Positions 18,073 through 26,378 of a stretch of 64,000 bases of DNA are shown one piece after another; the stretch's first letter is position 1; the number at the start of each line of letters is the position of its first letter. The position numbers were made by a program, and so were the translations under genes. The notes under the pieces are model-generated. The model was not told where the DNA came from. It ran no database searches and worked only from the letters and a program-made list of their open reading frames with translations. Origin of the DNA: Salirhabdus sp. Marseille-P4669 (GTDB taxonomy: Bacteria; Bacillota; Bacilli; Bacillales; Alkalibacillaceae); NCBI RefSeq assembly GCF_900240405.1, contig NZ_OEQK01000002.1, forward strand, positions 372,001 to 436,000, in the 5' to 3' direction.

Positions 18073-18999
18073 TTGACACATCAACATTTCCAAACAGTAG
18101 AAGGGGTATTAAATTGGAATGCACCTTTATATCGATTATATGAAAAGGCAAAACAGAATGGTAAGTGGAATCCAAGAGATATCGATTTTACCCAGGATAA
18201 AATTGACTATGAAAATATGACAGAAGATGAAAAAATTACAATCGCCCCCTTAATTGCTTCTTTTTCAGCAGGGGAAGAAGCAGTGACTTTGGATATTTTG
18301 CCAATGGTTCAAGTTATGGCTAGGCAAGGTAGATTAGAGGATACGATGTTTTTAACTACGTTTATGTTTGATCAGGCGAAGCATACAGAATTGTTTTCTA
18401 GGTGGCAAGAGGAAATGGGTTTAGGAGACCTAGATTTATCGGCTTTTCATAGTGATAGCTACAAACGAATATTCTATGAAAAACTTCCTGAGGCGATGGA
18501 ACGTTTGAATCGAGATGATTCCCCTAATGCGGTCATTAAGGCAGCGACAGTATATAACATGGTTGTAGAAGGAATATTGGCGGAAACGGGTTATTATTCC
18601 TTTCGAGAAATTTTGAAGAAAGCGAATTTGTTGCCTGGTATTTTACAAGGTATTGACTATTTAAATCAGGATGAAGGTAGACATTTACAATTTGGAATTT
18701 ATACGATTCAACGGCTCAGTATTGAGCACGATCCGAGTTTTAACATATTTAATGATTTTATCGATGAATTATGGCCAGATGCACTAGGGGTTATTGAATA
18801 TCTAACATCGCTTTATGACCTACAGATGGCACAAGATTGGACAGAATCGAAATTACAACTAGATTCAGAGAAAATGAAACAATATGCAATTAGACAATAC
18901 GAGATTCGTAAAAAACAAGTAAATCGTGGTAGTAGTTATCAACGTGTTTCGGAATTAAATGAAAGTATGATACGGAACAATTCTTTACGTTCTTCATAA
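18073..18999 (+). CDS. R2-like ligand-binding oxidase (R2lox), altered metal ligand
   Basis: 308 aa ferritin-like protein of the R2lox family (ribonucleotide-reductase R2 fold, Mn/Fe cofactor, bound fatty acid). By alignment from memory with the Geobacillus enzyme, ligands are E68 (AGEEAVT), H104, E166 (VYNMVVEG), E201 and H204 (DEGRH). The Tyr-Val cross-link residues V71 and Y161 are present. The first EXXH motif reads QAKH: Gln101 (codon CAG at 18373) replaces the usual Glu. TTG start after a G-rich SD about 10 bases upstream. R2lox function is unresolved in vivo; its place inside a beta-oxidation cluster supports a lipid oxidation role. Confidence 0.85.
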   Translation: MTHQHFQTVEGVLNWNAPLYRLYEKAKQNGKWNPRDIDFTQDKIDYENMTEDEKITIAPLIASFSAGEEAVTLDILPMVQVMARQGRLEDTMFLTTFMFDQAKHTELFSRWQEEMGLGDLDLSAFHSDSYKRIFYEKLPEAMERLNRDDSPNAVIKAATVYNMVVEGILAETGYYSFREILKKANLLPGILQGIDYLNQDEGRHLQFGIYTIQRLSIEHDPSFNIFNDFIDELWPDALGVIEYLTSLYDLQMAQDWTESKLQLDSEKMKQYAIRQYEIRKKQVNRGSSYQRVSELNESMIRNNSLRSS

Positions 19000-19044
19000 T
19001 GCGTTTTTTAGGTAAAATATAGAAATCCCAGGAGGGTTCATTAT

Positions 19045-20877
19045 TTGAAGGCAAATAACTTAGTGGAAATGTTGCGGAACACAGTTAGGCGTTATGGGAA
19101 GAAAGACGCTTTAATGTGGAAAGTTGATGGGACTTATCAACGGATGACGTATCAACAATTTTGGGATCGAATCCACTATACAGCTTCTGGATTATCAAAA
19201 TTAGGTGTTAAAGATGATGACAAGGTGGCAATTTTATCGAATAGTAATCCGATGTGGGGTATTACAGATTTCGCGGTTGCTAGCTTAGGAGCGGTAAGTG
19301 TTCCTATTTATCCCACATTACCAAAAGATCAAGTCCAGTTTATATTAAACAATGCAGATGTATCCGTTGTTGTGGTGGAAAACCAAGAACAGCTCGAAAA
19401 AGTTATCGCATATGAGCATTTAGCATATGTTATTGTTATGCATCCAGAACCTTCCTTTCAATCAACAGATAAGCAGATGACCTTTGCGGAGCTTGAAGCG
19501 AAAGGAAAGGAGTTTATTTTGTTAGATTGGGAGGATAGGTGGTCCATAATAGATCGAGAAAAGCTCGTAACCATTATTCATACATCTGGAACAACCGGCA
19601 ATCCAAAGGGTGTCATGTTAACCCATGGAAACTTTTTAGCTAATATAGAAGCCATACAATTTTGGCTGATCGAGTTATTACCAGATGACCTAGCATTATC
19701 CTATCTCCCCTTGTCCCACGTTTTTGAGCGTTTAGCAGGTCATTATATGCAATTTTCAGTTGGAACTACCGTTGCATATGCACAAAGTATTGACACAATC
19801 CAAGAAAACTTGCAGGAAGTTCGCCCTACTATTATGACAAGTGTTCCTCGCTTATTTGAAAAAGTGTATACGAAAGTCCGTGATGAGATTGATAACGGAT
19901 CATCTATGAAACAAAAAATATTTAATTGGGCAGTAGAGGTTGGAATGGAACGCTACGACATGTATCATCAATCCCCTGTTCATAAATTAGTTTTACAAGA
20001 TGCGATGCCTAAGGATTTTATGAAAAAGTGGAAGCGTGCAGACCGCCTCGTCTACCAAAAAGTAAAGCAAAAGCTAGGGGGCAGGCTAAGAGGTTTAGTA
20101 TCTGGAGGAGGAACACTAAATCAGGAATTAGCTAAGTTTTTTTGGGCACTGGATATTCCCATTTTAGAAGGCTATGGACTAACCGAAACATCTCCTGTTG
20201 TAACAACCAATCCTATGGTACGAGCGAAGGTTGGAACAGTAGGGAAGGTTTTGCCGAATTTAGAGGTGCGGATAGCAGATGATGGGGAGGTTTTAGTTCG
20301 AGGTCCAAGTGTTATGAAGGGCTATTATAAAAACCCCGAAGCTACAGCAGAGACTTTTGATGGTGACTGGTTCAAAACAGGTGATATAGGCATGCTTGAT
20401 GAGGAAAACTACTTAAAAATCATTGATCGTAAAAAACGCATTCTCGTATTATCAACAGGAAAAAATGTTGCACCTCAACCTATTGAAAGCGTTATCAACG
20501 AAAGCTCCTTTGTGGATCATTCGATTATTATCGGGGATCAGCGCAAATATGTGATTTGTTTAGTGAATGTGGATATGGAAAATCTGCAACCATGGGCAGC
20601 AAAACATGGCATCATTGGAAATCGAGAGGAATTAGCAAATCATCCAATGATCCAAGAGCTTCTGAATAAAGAGGTAAAAAGGTTAACGAAATCATTTGCC
20701 TCATTTGAGCAACCAAAAAAAGTAGTCATTGTAAAGGATGAATGGACGATTGACCGTGGAGATTTATCTCCTAAATTATCTATTAGACCAAAAATGATAG
20801 AGGATAGATACAGGAATGTTATTGAACAAGTTTATGAAGAATTACCAAAACAAGAAGCAGTTGCAACGACAGAATGA
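19045..20877 (+). CDS. Long-chain acyl-CoA synthetase (AMP-forming)
   Basis: 610 aa. ATP/AMP motif HTSGTTGNPKGVMLTHGN near residue 179, GYGLTETSPVV near 376, and the FACS motif TGDIGMLDEENYLKIIDRKK near 449. It activates a fatty acid to acyl-CoA, the entry step for the upstream enzymes. TTG start with AGGAGGG upstream. Last gene of the cluster, followed by a bidirectional terminator. The size and linker resemble FadD15-type synthetases; chain specificity cannot be read. Confidence 0.93.
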   Translation: MKANNLVEMLRNTVRRYGKKDALMWKVDGTYQRMTYQQFWDRIHYTASGLSKLGVKDDDKVAILSNSNPMWGITDFAVASLGAVSVPIYPTLPKDQVQFILNNADVSVVVVENQEQLEKVIAYEHLAYVIVMHPEPSFQSTDKQMTFAELEAKGKEFILLDWEDRWSIIDREKLVTIIHTSGTTGNPKGVMLTHGNFLANIEAIQFWLIELLPDDLALSYLPLSHVFERLAGHYMQFSVGTTVAYAQSIDTIQENLQEVRPTIMTSVPRLFEKVYTKVRDEIDNGSSMKQKIFNWAVEVGMERYDMYHQSPVHKLVLQDAMPKDFMKKWKRADRLVYQKVKQKLGGRLRGLVSGGGTLNQELAKFFWALDIPILEGYGLTETSPVVTTNPMVRAKVGTVGKVLPNLEVRIADDGEVLVRGPSVMKGYYKNPEATAETFDGDWFKTGDIGMLDEENYLKIIDRKKRILVLSTGKNVAPQPIESVINESSFVDHSIIIGDQRKYVICLVNVDMENLQPWAAKHGIIGNREELANHPMIQELLNKEVKRLTKSFASFEQPKKVVIVKDEWTIDRGDLSPKLSIRPKMIEDRYRNVIEQVYEELPKQEAVATTE

Positions 20878-20906
20878 GAAAAAGGAGCTGAAAATGCTCC
20901 TTTTTC
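20878..20906. terminator. Bidirectional terminator
   Basis: GAAAAAGGAGC (20878-20888) and GCTCCTTTTTC (20896-20906) form a perfect 11-bp stem between the acyl-CoA synthetase and the convergent LuxR-type gene, with A/T tails on both sides. Confidence 0.85.
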
Positions 20907-20935
20907 TTATTTCTATTGAACGTTTAACATTTTGA

Positions 20936-22453
20936 TTAGATAACGCCATCACGTATTGCTCTTGCTACTGCTTCGGTTCGGTTTCGAGCTTCCATTTTTT
21001 GCATAATAGCCGATATGTAATCACGTACTGTATATTCGCTTAAATTTAAAGCTACTGCAGCCTCACTAGTGGAGGCACCTTCCGCCATTAACTTCAACAC
21101 TTCTACTTCTCGAGGCGAATAATGAAGTGTTACTCTTTGTTTTAAGCCTTCATTTTCGGAATGAAATTTTGCTAACACTTCTCCTGCACTTTGACCGAAC
21201 TTTATTAATGCAGAGAATACTTCCTGGGATACCTTAAATTGTTTTTCGGGACCTTGATCTAAAATTGCTGCTCCAAGCAGTTTGTTTGTGGAAGTAGTAA
21301 AGATCGGCGCAATAATGATAGAGCTTAATTGAAATTGATTAATATATTGTTTTGGAAATCCAAGAGCAGCATTTTTTATATAAATAGGCTGTAAATAGTC
21401 CATTTTACCACCAAATAACTCTAATACTTGAAGGTTATTTTGGATAATTGGAAGATTTCCAATGTCCTCTGTTATATTTTGAATTGCCTTATTATCTATT
21501 TGGTATCCATGTAATCCGAAACCCATTTTGTCATTAGTAGAGTAGGAAAACAAAGCACATCTTTCGAACGGTAAATACTTCACGAAACCGGAAGTAATTG
21601 TTTCTAGTGCATCATTAAGGGACTTTGCACGCATCATGGTTTCTTGAAACATAATGACAGAGTCTTTCCATAGCTGGGCGTCTTTTGTTAACTTAATCGA
21701 TTTTCTACTTTTTTGAAAAAGCTGTAAAGAGTAATGGATAAAGGAAATGATAGTAGATGTATCTTTATTTGTTGTACAGATTAATAATGTTTTCGTTTCG
21801 TAGGATAGCGGGAGCACGGATTTCTGTATTGGTTCATCGGTAGGCATTTGAGCTAGTAATTTTTCAGATAGGTCAAAGATTGATTCTGCTTCGACTGTTT
21901 CAGAGTCCAATATTAACGGATGATTTAAATGATGATAGCATTTTTCTAGTACATAAAGATTGTTTTCTTTTGATACCATTGCAGCCCAATCTATGGGAAG
22001 TTGTTTTGATGTAACAAGCTGCTCTAAAAAGGATTCTACTGCTAAATCTCTTTTATAGGATCTTGATAAAACTTGTTCACTTACAGTGGAAAATAAGTAT
22101 TGCACTGCTTGGTGGTCGTAATGGGTGTAAATTGATTTCCTTTGAATAATGTTGTGGACAGCATTTTCTAGTAATGTATACATAAATGGGTTCCATTCTA
22201 GTGATGTTTCTATATTTTCTTCAGCAAGTCTTTCTAAGTCTTTTATCCCTTCTATCTGTTGTTTGAAAAAAACTGAGGCTAAGTATTCCATAATATCTTC
22301 TGTATCCTTTGTAAATGATTTGTTTGTATTTACGTGCTGTATATGCTCCATAATTTCCTGCCATTCACCCAAAATATCTACTTCGTACTTTCGCACTAAC
22401 TTCAGTCCATGGAGAAATATAGAAAACAATTGAATTTTCATCGATAACGTCAT
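20936..22453 (-). CDS. LuxR-type transcriptional regulator
   Basis: 505 aa. The last ~65 residues form a GerE/LuxR helix-turn-helix (YSPREVEVLKLMAEGAST and SEYTVRDYISAIMQKM). The region ~270-410 has a GAF-like pattern (FERCALFSY, IAPIFTTSTNKLLGAAILD); the N-terminal half is helical and not recognised. It is convergent with the beta-oxidation cluster and divergent from the DUF6230 cluster, so it could sense a small ligand and regulate either. SD AAAGGAAAG precedes the ATG. A start at M5 (22441) is also possible. Confidence 0.8.
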   Translation of the reverse strand: MTLSMKIQLFSIFLHGLKLVRKYEVDILGEWQEIMEHIQHVNTNKSFTKDTEDIMEYLASVFFKQQIEGIKDLERLAEENIETSLEWNPFMYTLLENAVHNIIQRKSIYTHYDHQAVQYLFSTVSEQVLSRSYKRDLAVESFLEQLVTSKQLPIDWAAMVSKENNLYVLEKCYHHLNHPLILDSETVEAESIFDLSEKLLAQMPTDEPIQKSVLPLSYETKTLLICTTNKDTSTIISFIHYSLQLFQKSRKSIKLTKDAQLWKDSVIMFQETMMRAKSLNDALETITSGFVKYLPFERCALFSYSTNDKMGFGLHGYQIDNKAIQNITEDIGNLPIIQNNLQVLELFGGKMDYLQPIYIKNAALGFPKQYINQFQLSSIIIAPIFTTSTNKLLGAAILDQGPEKQFKVSQEVFSALIKFGQSAGEVLAKFHSENEGLKQRVTLHYSPREVEVLKLMAEGASTSEAAVALNLSEYTVRDYISAIMQKMEARNRTEAVARAIRDGVI

Positions 22454-22796
22454 ACAAAACTTTCCTTTCTGATTCTTACTATATGGTAAGGAATTCGCTA
22501 ATGAAATCGAAAGTCCTTTATGTTCGCATAAGATTTATATCATGCTTATTCAAATGCATCCCTATTTATGTAGTGTCTGATCACAAATATTGCTGTTCGC
22601 GGTTGAGATGTACAAAAATTAGGTTTCCTGGCTACGATTTAAGGGAATACATTTCCTGAATATTAAAAAAATTCCTATAAAAGTAGGGTGTTCTTTTTTT
22701 GATATGTAAATTACAATAGTTTTAACAAAACATTTTGTCTAATAATTCTGAAAAATTCAAGGTAGCAGAAGCCGTACAGAAGAGGGAGGGGAAAGG
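22454..22796. other. Divergent intergenic region, no gene seen
   Basis: 343 AT-rich bases between the LuxR-type gene and the DUF6230 cluster. It should hold both promoters. TTGATA-like and TATA-like elements occur near 22698-22725 but none has good spacing, so I call no promoter. No ORF with an SD is seen. Confidence 0.4.
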
Positions 22797-23495
22797 TTGA
22801 AGAATGGATATTCCATAGGGGTTACTGTAAAAAAGAAATTTCTAGCATCGTTAGCTGGGGGTATCTTCCTTTTTACTTCCTTAATTGCACTCTTTGGTTT
22901 TACTGGCACAATGTTTGCCTTACCGCTAGGGGGGATGGGGGACTTCTATGTTGAATTTGAAACGTTAGAAGGAAAGGGCTTTACCATGTCTCCTCGTTTA
23001 GGGGAAACAGGTGATCAAAGTGATGTACCATTAGTTCGAAATCAAATAGAAACGGCAAAAATTAATGGACTACATATTTACAAGGAACTGAAGCTTCCAA
23101 CAGGAAAGTGGATTCGAATTAATATTACCTCTTCTGGACCTACTACAATTGAAGGTTTAACCCAGGATGCCCGGTTTATTGAGGCCAATTTACAATTTAA
23201 CAAGATGGAAATGGAGCAATCAAACACAAAAGAAGCAACAGAAATGGAAGCGCTTCAAACGAATTGGGGGCAGCAAGCGAGTTCCGTAACCATTACAGAT
23301 GCAAAAATCGTAACGGATTATTTGTTTCAAAATGTAGTGTCTTTGAGTGGGGCAAAAATTTCCATTGAGGCAATCGATGAACCAACCAATGAACAGGAAA
23401 ATGAACATACGGAAGTGAAAGGAAATCATTTCACTAGTGAACAAGAAAGTAGTGGAAATGCAGATTCAAAAGAGGAGGATCATCGCTTTCCATAG
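22797..23495 (+). CDS. DUF6230-like exported protein, interrupted before its membrane anchor
   Basis: 232 aa as read. A basic start, a hydrophobic segment (about 14-38, ending GTMFALPLGG) and an extracellular domain with FYVEFE, ISGL-type IHIYKELKLPTG, TIEGLTQDARFI and ITDAKIVTDYLF. The C-terminal ~45 residues are acidic and Gln/Ser-rich. The family recalls actinobacterial DUF6230 proteins. The frame stops at TAG (23493-23495), but the same frame continues 27 codons (LLFIGALMVIVIIALILKKR) to TAG 23579, encoding a typical membrane anchor with basic tail. So this is either a nonsense mutation or a readthrough site. TTG start six bases after GGGAGGG. Confidence 0.72.
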   Translation: MKNGYSIGVTVKKKFLASLAGGIFLFTSLIALFGFTGTMFALPLGGMGDFYVEFETLEGKGFTMSPRLGETGDQSDVPLVRNQIETAKINGLHIYKELKLPTGKWIRINITSSGPTTIEGLTQDARFIEANLQFNKMEMEQSNTKEATEMEALQTNWGQQASSVTITDAKIVTDYLFQNVVSLSGAKISIEAIDEPTNEQENEHTEVKGNHFTSEQESSGNADSKEEDHRFP

Positions 23496-23579
23496 TTGCT
23501 ATTTATCGGTGCGCTAATGGTAATTGTTATCATTGCATTGATCTTAAAAAAGCGTTTAACTTCTCTGAAAAAAGAATAG
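23496..23579 (+). other. In-frame membrane-anchor extension beyond an amber codon
   Basis: 27 sense codons in the same frame as the preceding gene, with no intervening stop: about 18 hydrophobic residues followed by KKRLTSLKKE and a TAG at 23577-23579. The next gene starts 16 bases after this second stop but 100 bases after the first, which suggests that the longer product is ancestral. Confidence 0.7.
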
Positions 23580-23595
23580 TTGAGGTGAACAATGA

Positions 23596-24189
23596 ATGAG
23601 TAAAATGGATGGTGCAAAAGTAGGGAAGACGTGGAAAAAGAAATTTTTAGTAGCGTTTATGTCTGGATTTCTTGCATTGGGTAGTCTTATAGCAGTCTTT
23701 GGCTTTACCGGGACTGTTTTTGCTTTACCGCTTGGTGGTATTGGCGACTTTTATGTGGAATTTGATGAGTTAGAAGGAACGAACTTCCAATTACTTCCTC
23801 AGATCGGTGAGACTGGAAATTCAGACGCTGAGCCTATGGTGCGAAACAAAATGGATACTGCTAAAATCAAAAACTTACACATTTACAAAGATATAAAGCT
23901 ACCAACAGGTAATTGGATACGTATCCACATTAAAGCCTCAGGAGATACAACGATTACAGGGCTTATCCAGGATGCTCGCTTTATCGATGCAAACCTAAGT
24001 TTTGATGAGCTTGCCATTAAGGAAAAAAATACAGAAGCATACAACGAAAACTGGACTCAATCCGCTTCCACAATAAGAATAACGGATGCAAAAATTGTTA
24101 CAGATTATTTGTTTCAAACGACGGTAAGTTTATCGGGAGCAAAAATTTCTATTGAGAGCATTGAAGAGCCGGAAATGATGGGTCAATAA
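23596..24189 (+). CDS. DUF6230-like exported protein (paralogue)
   Basis: 197 aa, a clear tandem paralogue of the previous gene: VFALPLGGIGDFYVEFDELEG, IKNLHIYKDIKLPTGNWIRI, TITGLIQDARFIDANL, RITDAKIVTDYLF and TVSLSGAKISIE all recur. A hydrophobic segment at about 18-42 gives membrane insertion or export. Unlike its neighbour it ends after the domain without acidic tail or anchor. GAGGTG (23582-23587) precedes the ATG by eight bases. Function unknown. Confidence 0.78.
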   Translation: MSKMDGAKVGKTWKKKFLVAFMSGFLALGSLIAVFGFTGTVFALPLGGIGDFYVEFDELEGTNFQLLPQIGETGNSDAEPMVRNKMDTAKIKNLHIYKDIKLPTGNWIRIHIKASGDTTITGLIQDARFIDANLSFDELAIKEKNTEAYNENWTQSASTIRITDAKIVTDYLFQTTVSLSGAKISIESIEEPEMMGQ

Positions 24190-24216
24190 ATCTAACCTGG
24201 AGAAAGGAGGATACGG

Positions 24217-24744
24217 ATGGGGAAGGAAAACGCAAATAAAGAAGAAGTAAAAAAAGCAAAAAAGGAAGCAAGAGCATTAAAAAAAGAAGAGAAAATTCAT
24301 AAACAATACGAGAAGCTTCAAGAAGCTAGTAAATTTAAAAAATGGCGTAATGCCAGGCCTTTCTGGGGTGCAACACTTACTGTTCTTGCAGGTTTAATGA
24401 TTTTATATATACCTTTACATTTATATGCCATCGCATTTATTCCAGGTAGTCTTGTATTTGTTGGGTTTTTATTTGGTGGACTAACCTTAATTATTGGTAT
24501 TTTGTCATTCTTTTTCCCACAATTCTCAACGATATTTGGAATCTTCACGTTATTTTTATCTGTCCTATCTGTCATGGGTGCTTTAGGAGGGTTTTTAATC
24601 GGAACGTTGGTAGGCATTGTTGCTGGATCATTATGCATTGCATGGCAGGAAGAGACGGTGGTGCTGAAAAAGGATGGAACGGAATGGAATAAAGAAGTAG
24701 TCGTAAACCATACCAATCAAAACAATCCGACTTTACAAGCATAG
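24217..24744 (+). CDS. DUF6114-like membrane protein
   Basis: 175 aa. A highly basic N-terminus (Lys-rich, residues 1-45) then four hydrophobic helices: ~52-70 (FWGATLTVLAGLMILYIPL), ~73-95, ~97-115 and ~118-145 (GALGGFLIGTLVGIVAGSLCIAW). The RPFWG start of the membrane domain and GGFLIGxLxGIxxG-x-LxxAW are what I recall of DUF6114 proteins, which accompany DUF6230 proteins in actinobacteria. Strong SD AAAGGAGG. Likely a membrane partner of the exported DUF6230 proteins (inference). Confidence 0.7.
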   Translation: MGKENANKEEVKKAKKEARALKKEEKIHKQYEKLQEASKFKKWRNARPFWGATLTVLAGLMILYIPLHLYAIAFIPGSLVFVGFLFGGLTLIIGILSFFFPQFSTIFGIFTLFLSVLSVMGALGGFLIGTLVGIVAGSLCIAWQEETVVLKKDGTEWNKEVVVNHTNQNNPTLQA

Positions 24745-24779
24745 ACATACTAAAGTTCCTGATTCTAAGGGGAGTTTAC

Positions 24780-26258
24780 ATGAATTACAAAAAAAAGATG
24801 ATCGTCTTAATTAGTTTCGCTGTGGTGCTCATATTTGGAACTGTTTGTAGTCCTTTCGGTAGCTCTTTTACCTTTGCAGATGAACAAAAAGAGAACCATA
24901 GTGGTGGATTTACAATCATCACGGAAAAAGTAGATGGCCAGATGGATTTATTAGCTGCATTACAAGGGAAAATAAAAATTCAAGAAGGAACGATTTCTGG
25001 ATTATCCATCTATAAAAAGCTAGAAACTGGCTCTGGTCGAGAACCACTTATTATAAAAATCAAGAGCCAAGGGCCAATACCTGTCTCGAACTTGTATGCT
25101 GAGACAAAAGGAAACGGACTTCCTGAGATAGGCGGATTATGTGCACCAAGTAAATTAGGCTGGCTTTGTTTAAGTAATGTAAAGATGGTTGTTACCGAGC
25201 AGACGGTCCAAAACATTACATTACCCAATGCTACGGTAGAAACTTGCTATGAAAGTCAATGTGGACCTATACCGGAAGTCAATTCTATATCGGTTGAAGC
25301 GCTGGAAGAATTGTTAGAGGAAGAAAGTGAAGAGAAGGAAGATCCGCTTAACGAAATTAAAGAGGAGCTAGAAAACGCAGAAAATCAATTGGAAAACCTT
25401 AACTCTTTATTAGAGCAACTAAGAAGTGAACTGGCACATTTAACTAGTGAGGATGGATTACAACAGAGCATTGAAAATACAATAGCGAAAGTAAACAATG
25501 TTTTGAATGCAAACCATTTTGATGACGCATTACAAAATGACTTAATTGCATTAACCGATAAATTAAGTCAACAATATGATGCCTTTGATCAAGCTTCTAA
25601 CCATTTAACTACGATAACGAAAGAGATAGAGGAAGGAATAAAACAACTCGAGCAACACATTTCCGATCTAGAAGCGAAAATTCAAGCTATTGAAAAAGAA
25701 CTACAAAATTCAAATGAAGAAGCTGCAATGAGTCAGCTTGAAATATACTCTGAATTAATTGAAATGGCTGAAAAAGATAAAAATGGAGAGAAAGGTGAAG
25801 AATTAGAGGATCCTCCTGAAAAGTCAAAAGAACTGAAAGACATTAAAAAAGGCTTAAATCAAGTGGACGAAAATCTTTCCATTCGAAAAGAAGCATTTGA
25901 AGAATTAAGCTCGGAAGTTTCTCCAATAAAGGAACAAAGAAACTCCTTTAAAGAAGAGATTGAAAAATTAAAAGCTTCCATTATAGAGCTGTTGAATCGT
26001 ATTCAAGAAGAAAATAAAGAAGAGGATAACAAGGAAGAAGAACCAGATTCGGATACTGATTCTGAGCCAGATTCAGGCGGGAATGGAGAAGATGAGGATG
26101 CGGGTACGGATACAGGAGAAGAAAATGATGACAAGGCAGACCCAGGTACCGGTAATGATGATGGAAATAATGATGATGGTGATGATGAAAGTTCCGATGA
26201 AGAGGAGGACGATGGTAGCATCCTTACAGATCTATTAGACTGGTTGTTTCATTTTTAA
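24780..26258 (+). CDS. Large exported protein: DUF6230-like domain, coiled coil, acidic tail
   Basis: 492 aa. Signal peptide (about 1-34, cleavage after SFTFA). Residues ~40-175 carry a divergent copy of the domain in the two upstream proteins (ISGLSIYKKLETGSG, IIKIKSQGPIPVSNLYAE). It has four Cys (GLCAP, WLCLSN, ETCYESQC) that could form two disulphides. Residues ~180-420 are heptad-rich coiled coil (LENLNSLLEQLRSELAHL, IEKLKASIIELLNRIQ). The tail (~420-478) is Asp/Glu/Gly/Asn-rich, ending in hydrophobic ILTDLLDWLFHF. No sortase motif. Probably a cell-surface spacer or scaffold; function unknown. SD AAGGGGAG. Confidence 0.72.
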   Translation: MNYKKKMIVLISFAVVLIFGTVCSPFGSSFTFADEQKENHSGGFTIITEKVDGQMDLLAALQGKIKIQEGTISGLSIYKKLETGSGREPLIIKIKSQGPIPVSNLYAETKGNGLPEIGGLCAPSKLGWLCLSNVKMVVTEQTVQNITLPNATVETCYESQCGPIPEVNSISVEALEELLEEESEEKEDPLNEIKEELENAENQLENLNSLLEQLRSELAHLTSEDGLQQSIENTIAKVNNVLNANHFDDALQNDLIALTDKLSQQYDAFDQASNHLTTITKEIEEGIKQLEQHISDLEAKIQAIEKELQNSNEEAAMSQLEIYSELIEMAEKDKNGEKGEELEDPPEKSKELKDIKKGLNQVDENLSIRKEAFEELSSEVSPIKEQRNSFKEEIEKLKASIIELLNRIQEENKEEDNKEEEPDSDTDSEPDSGGNGEDEDAGTDTGEENDDKADPGTGNDDGNNDDGDDESSDEEEDDGSILTDLLDWLFHF

Positions 26259-26265
26259 TAGCCCA

Positions 26266-26306
26266 AAGACCACTTGATGTAAATAGAAATCAGGTGGTCT
26301 TTTTTA
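26266..26306 (+). terminator. Terminator after the DUF6230/DUF6114 cluster
   Basis: AGACCACTTGA (26267-26277) pairs with TCAGGTGGTCT (26290-26300), one G-U pair, followed by TTTTTT. Confidence 0.85.
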
Positions 26307-26332
26307 TGTAATAGGAATTCAAATAACAAGGG

Positions 26333-26344
26333 TAGGTTAACCTA
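26333..26344. promoter_or_regulatory. Palindrome upstream of the CBS-domain gene
   Basis: TAGGTTAACCTA is a perfect 12-base palindrome about 35 bases before the CBS-protein start. It could be an operator; no regulator is assigned. Confidence 0.3.
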
Positions 26345-26378
26345 ACAATAAGGAAAAATATCGTAAAAGGTGATGTTC

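Noticed and set aside
26003-26221. Minus-strand Ser/Pro-rich frame
   Set aside because: Antisense reading of the Asp/Glu-rich tail of the 492-aa exported protein.
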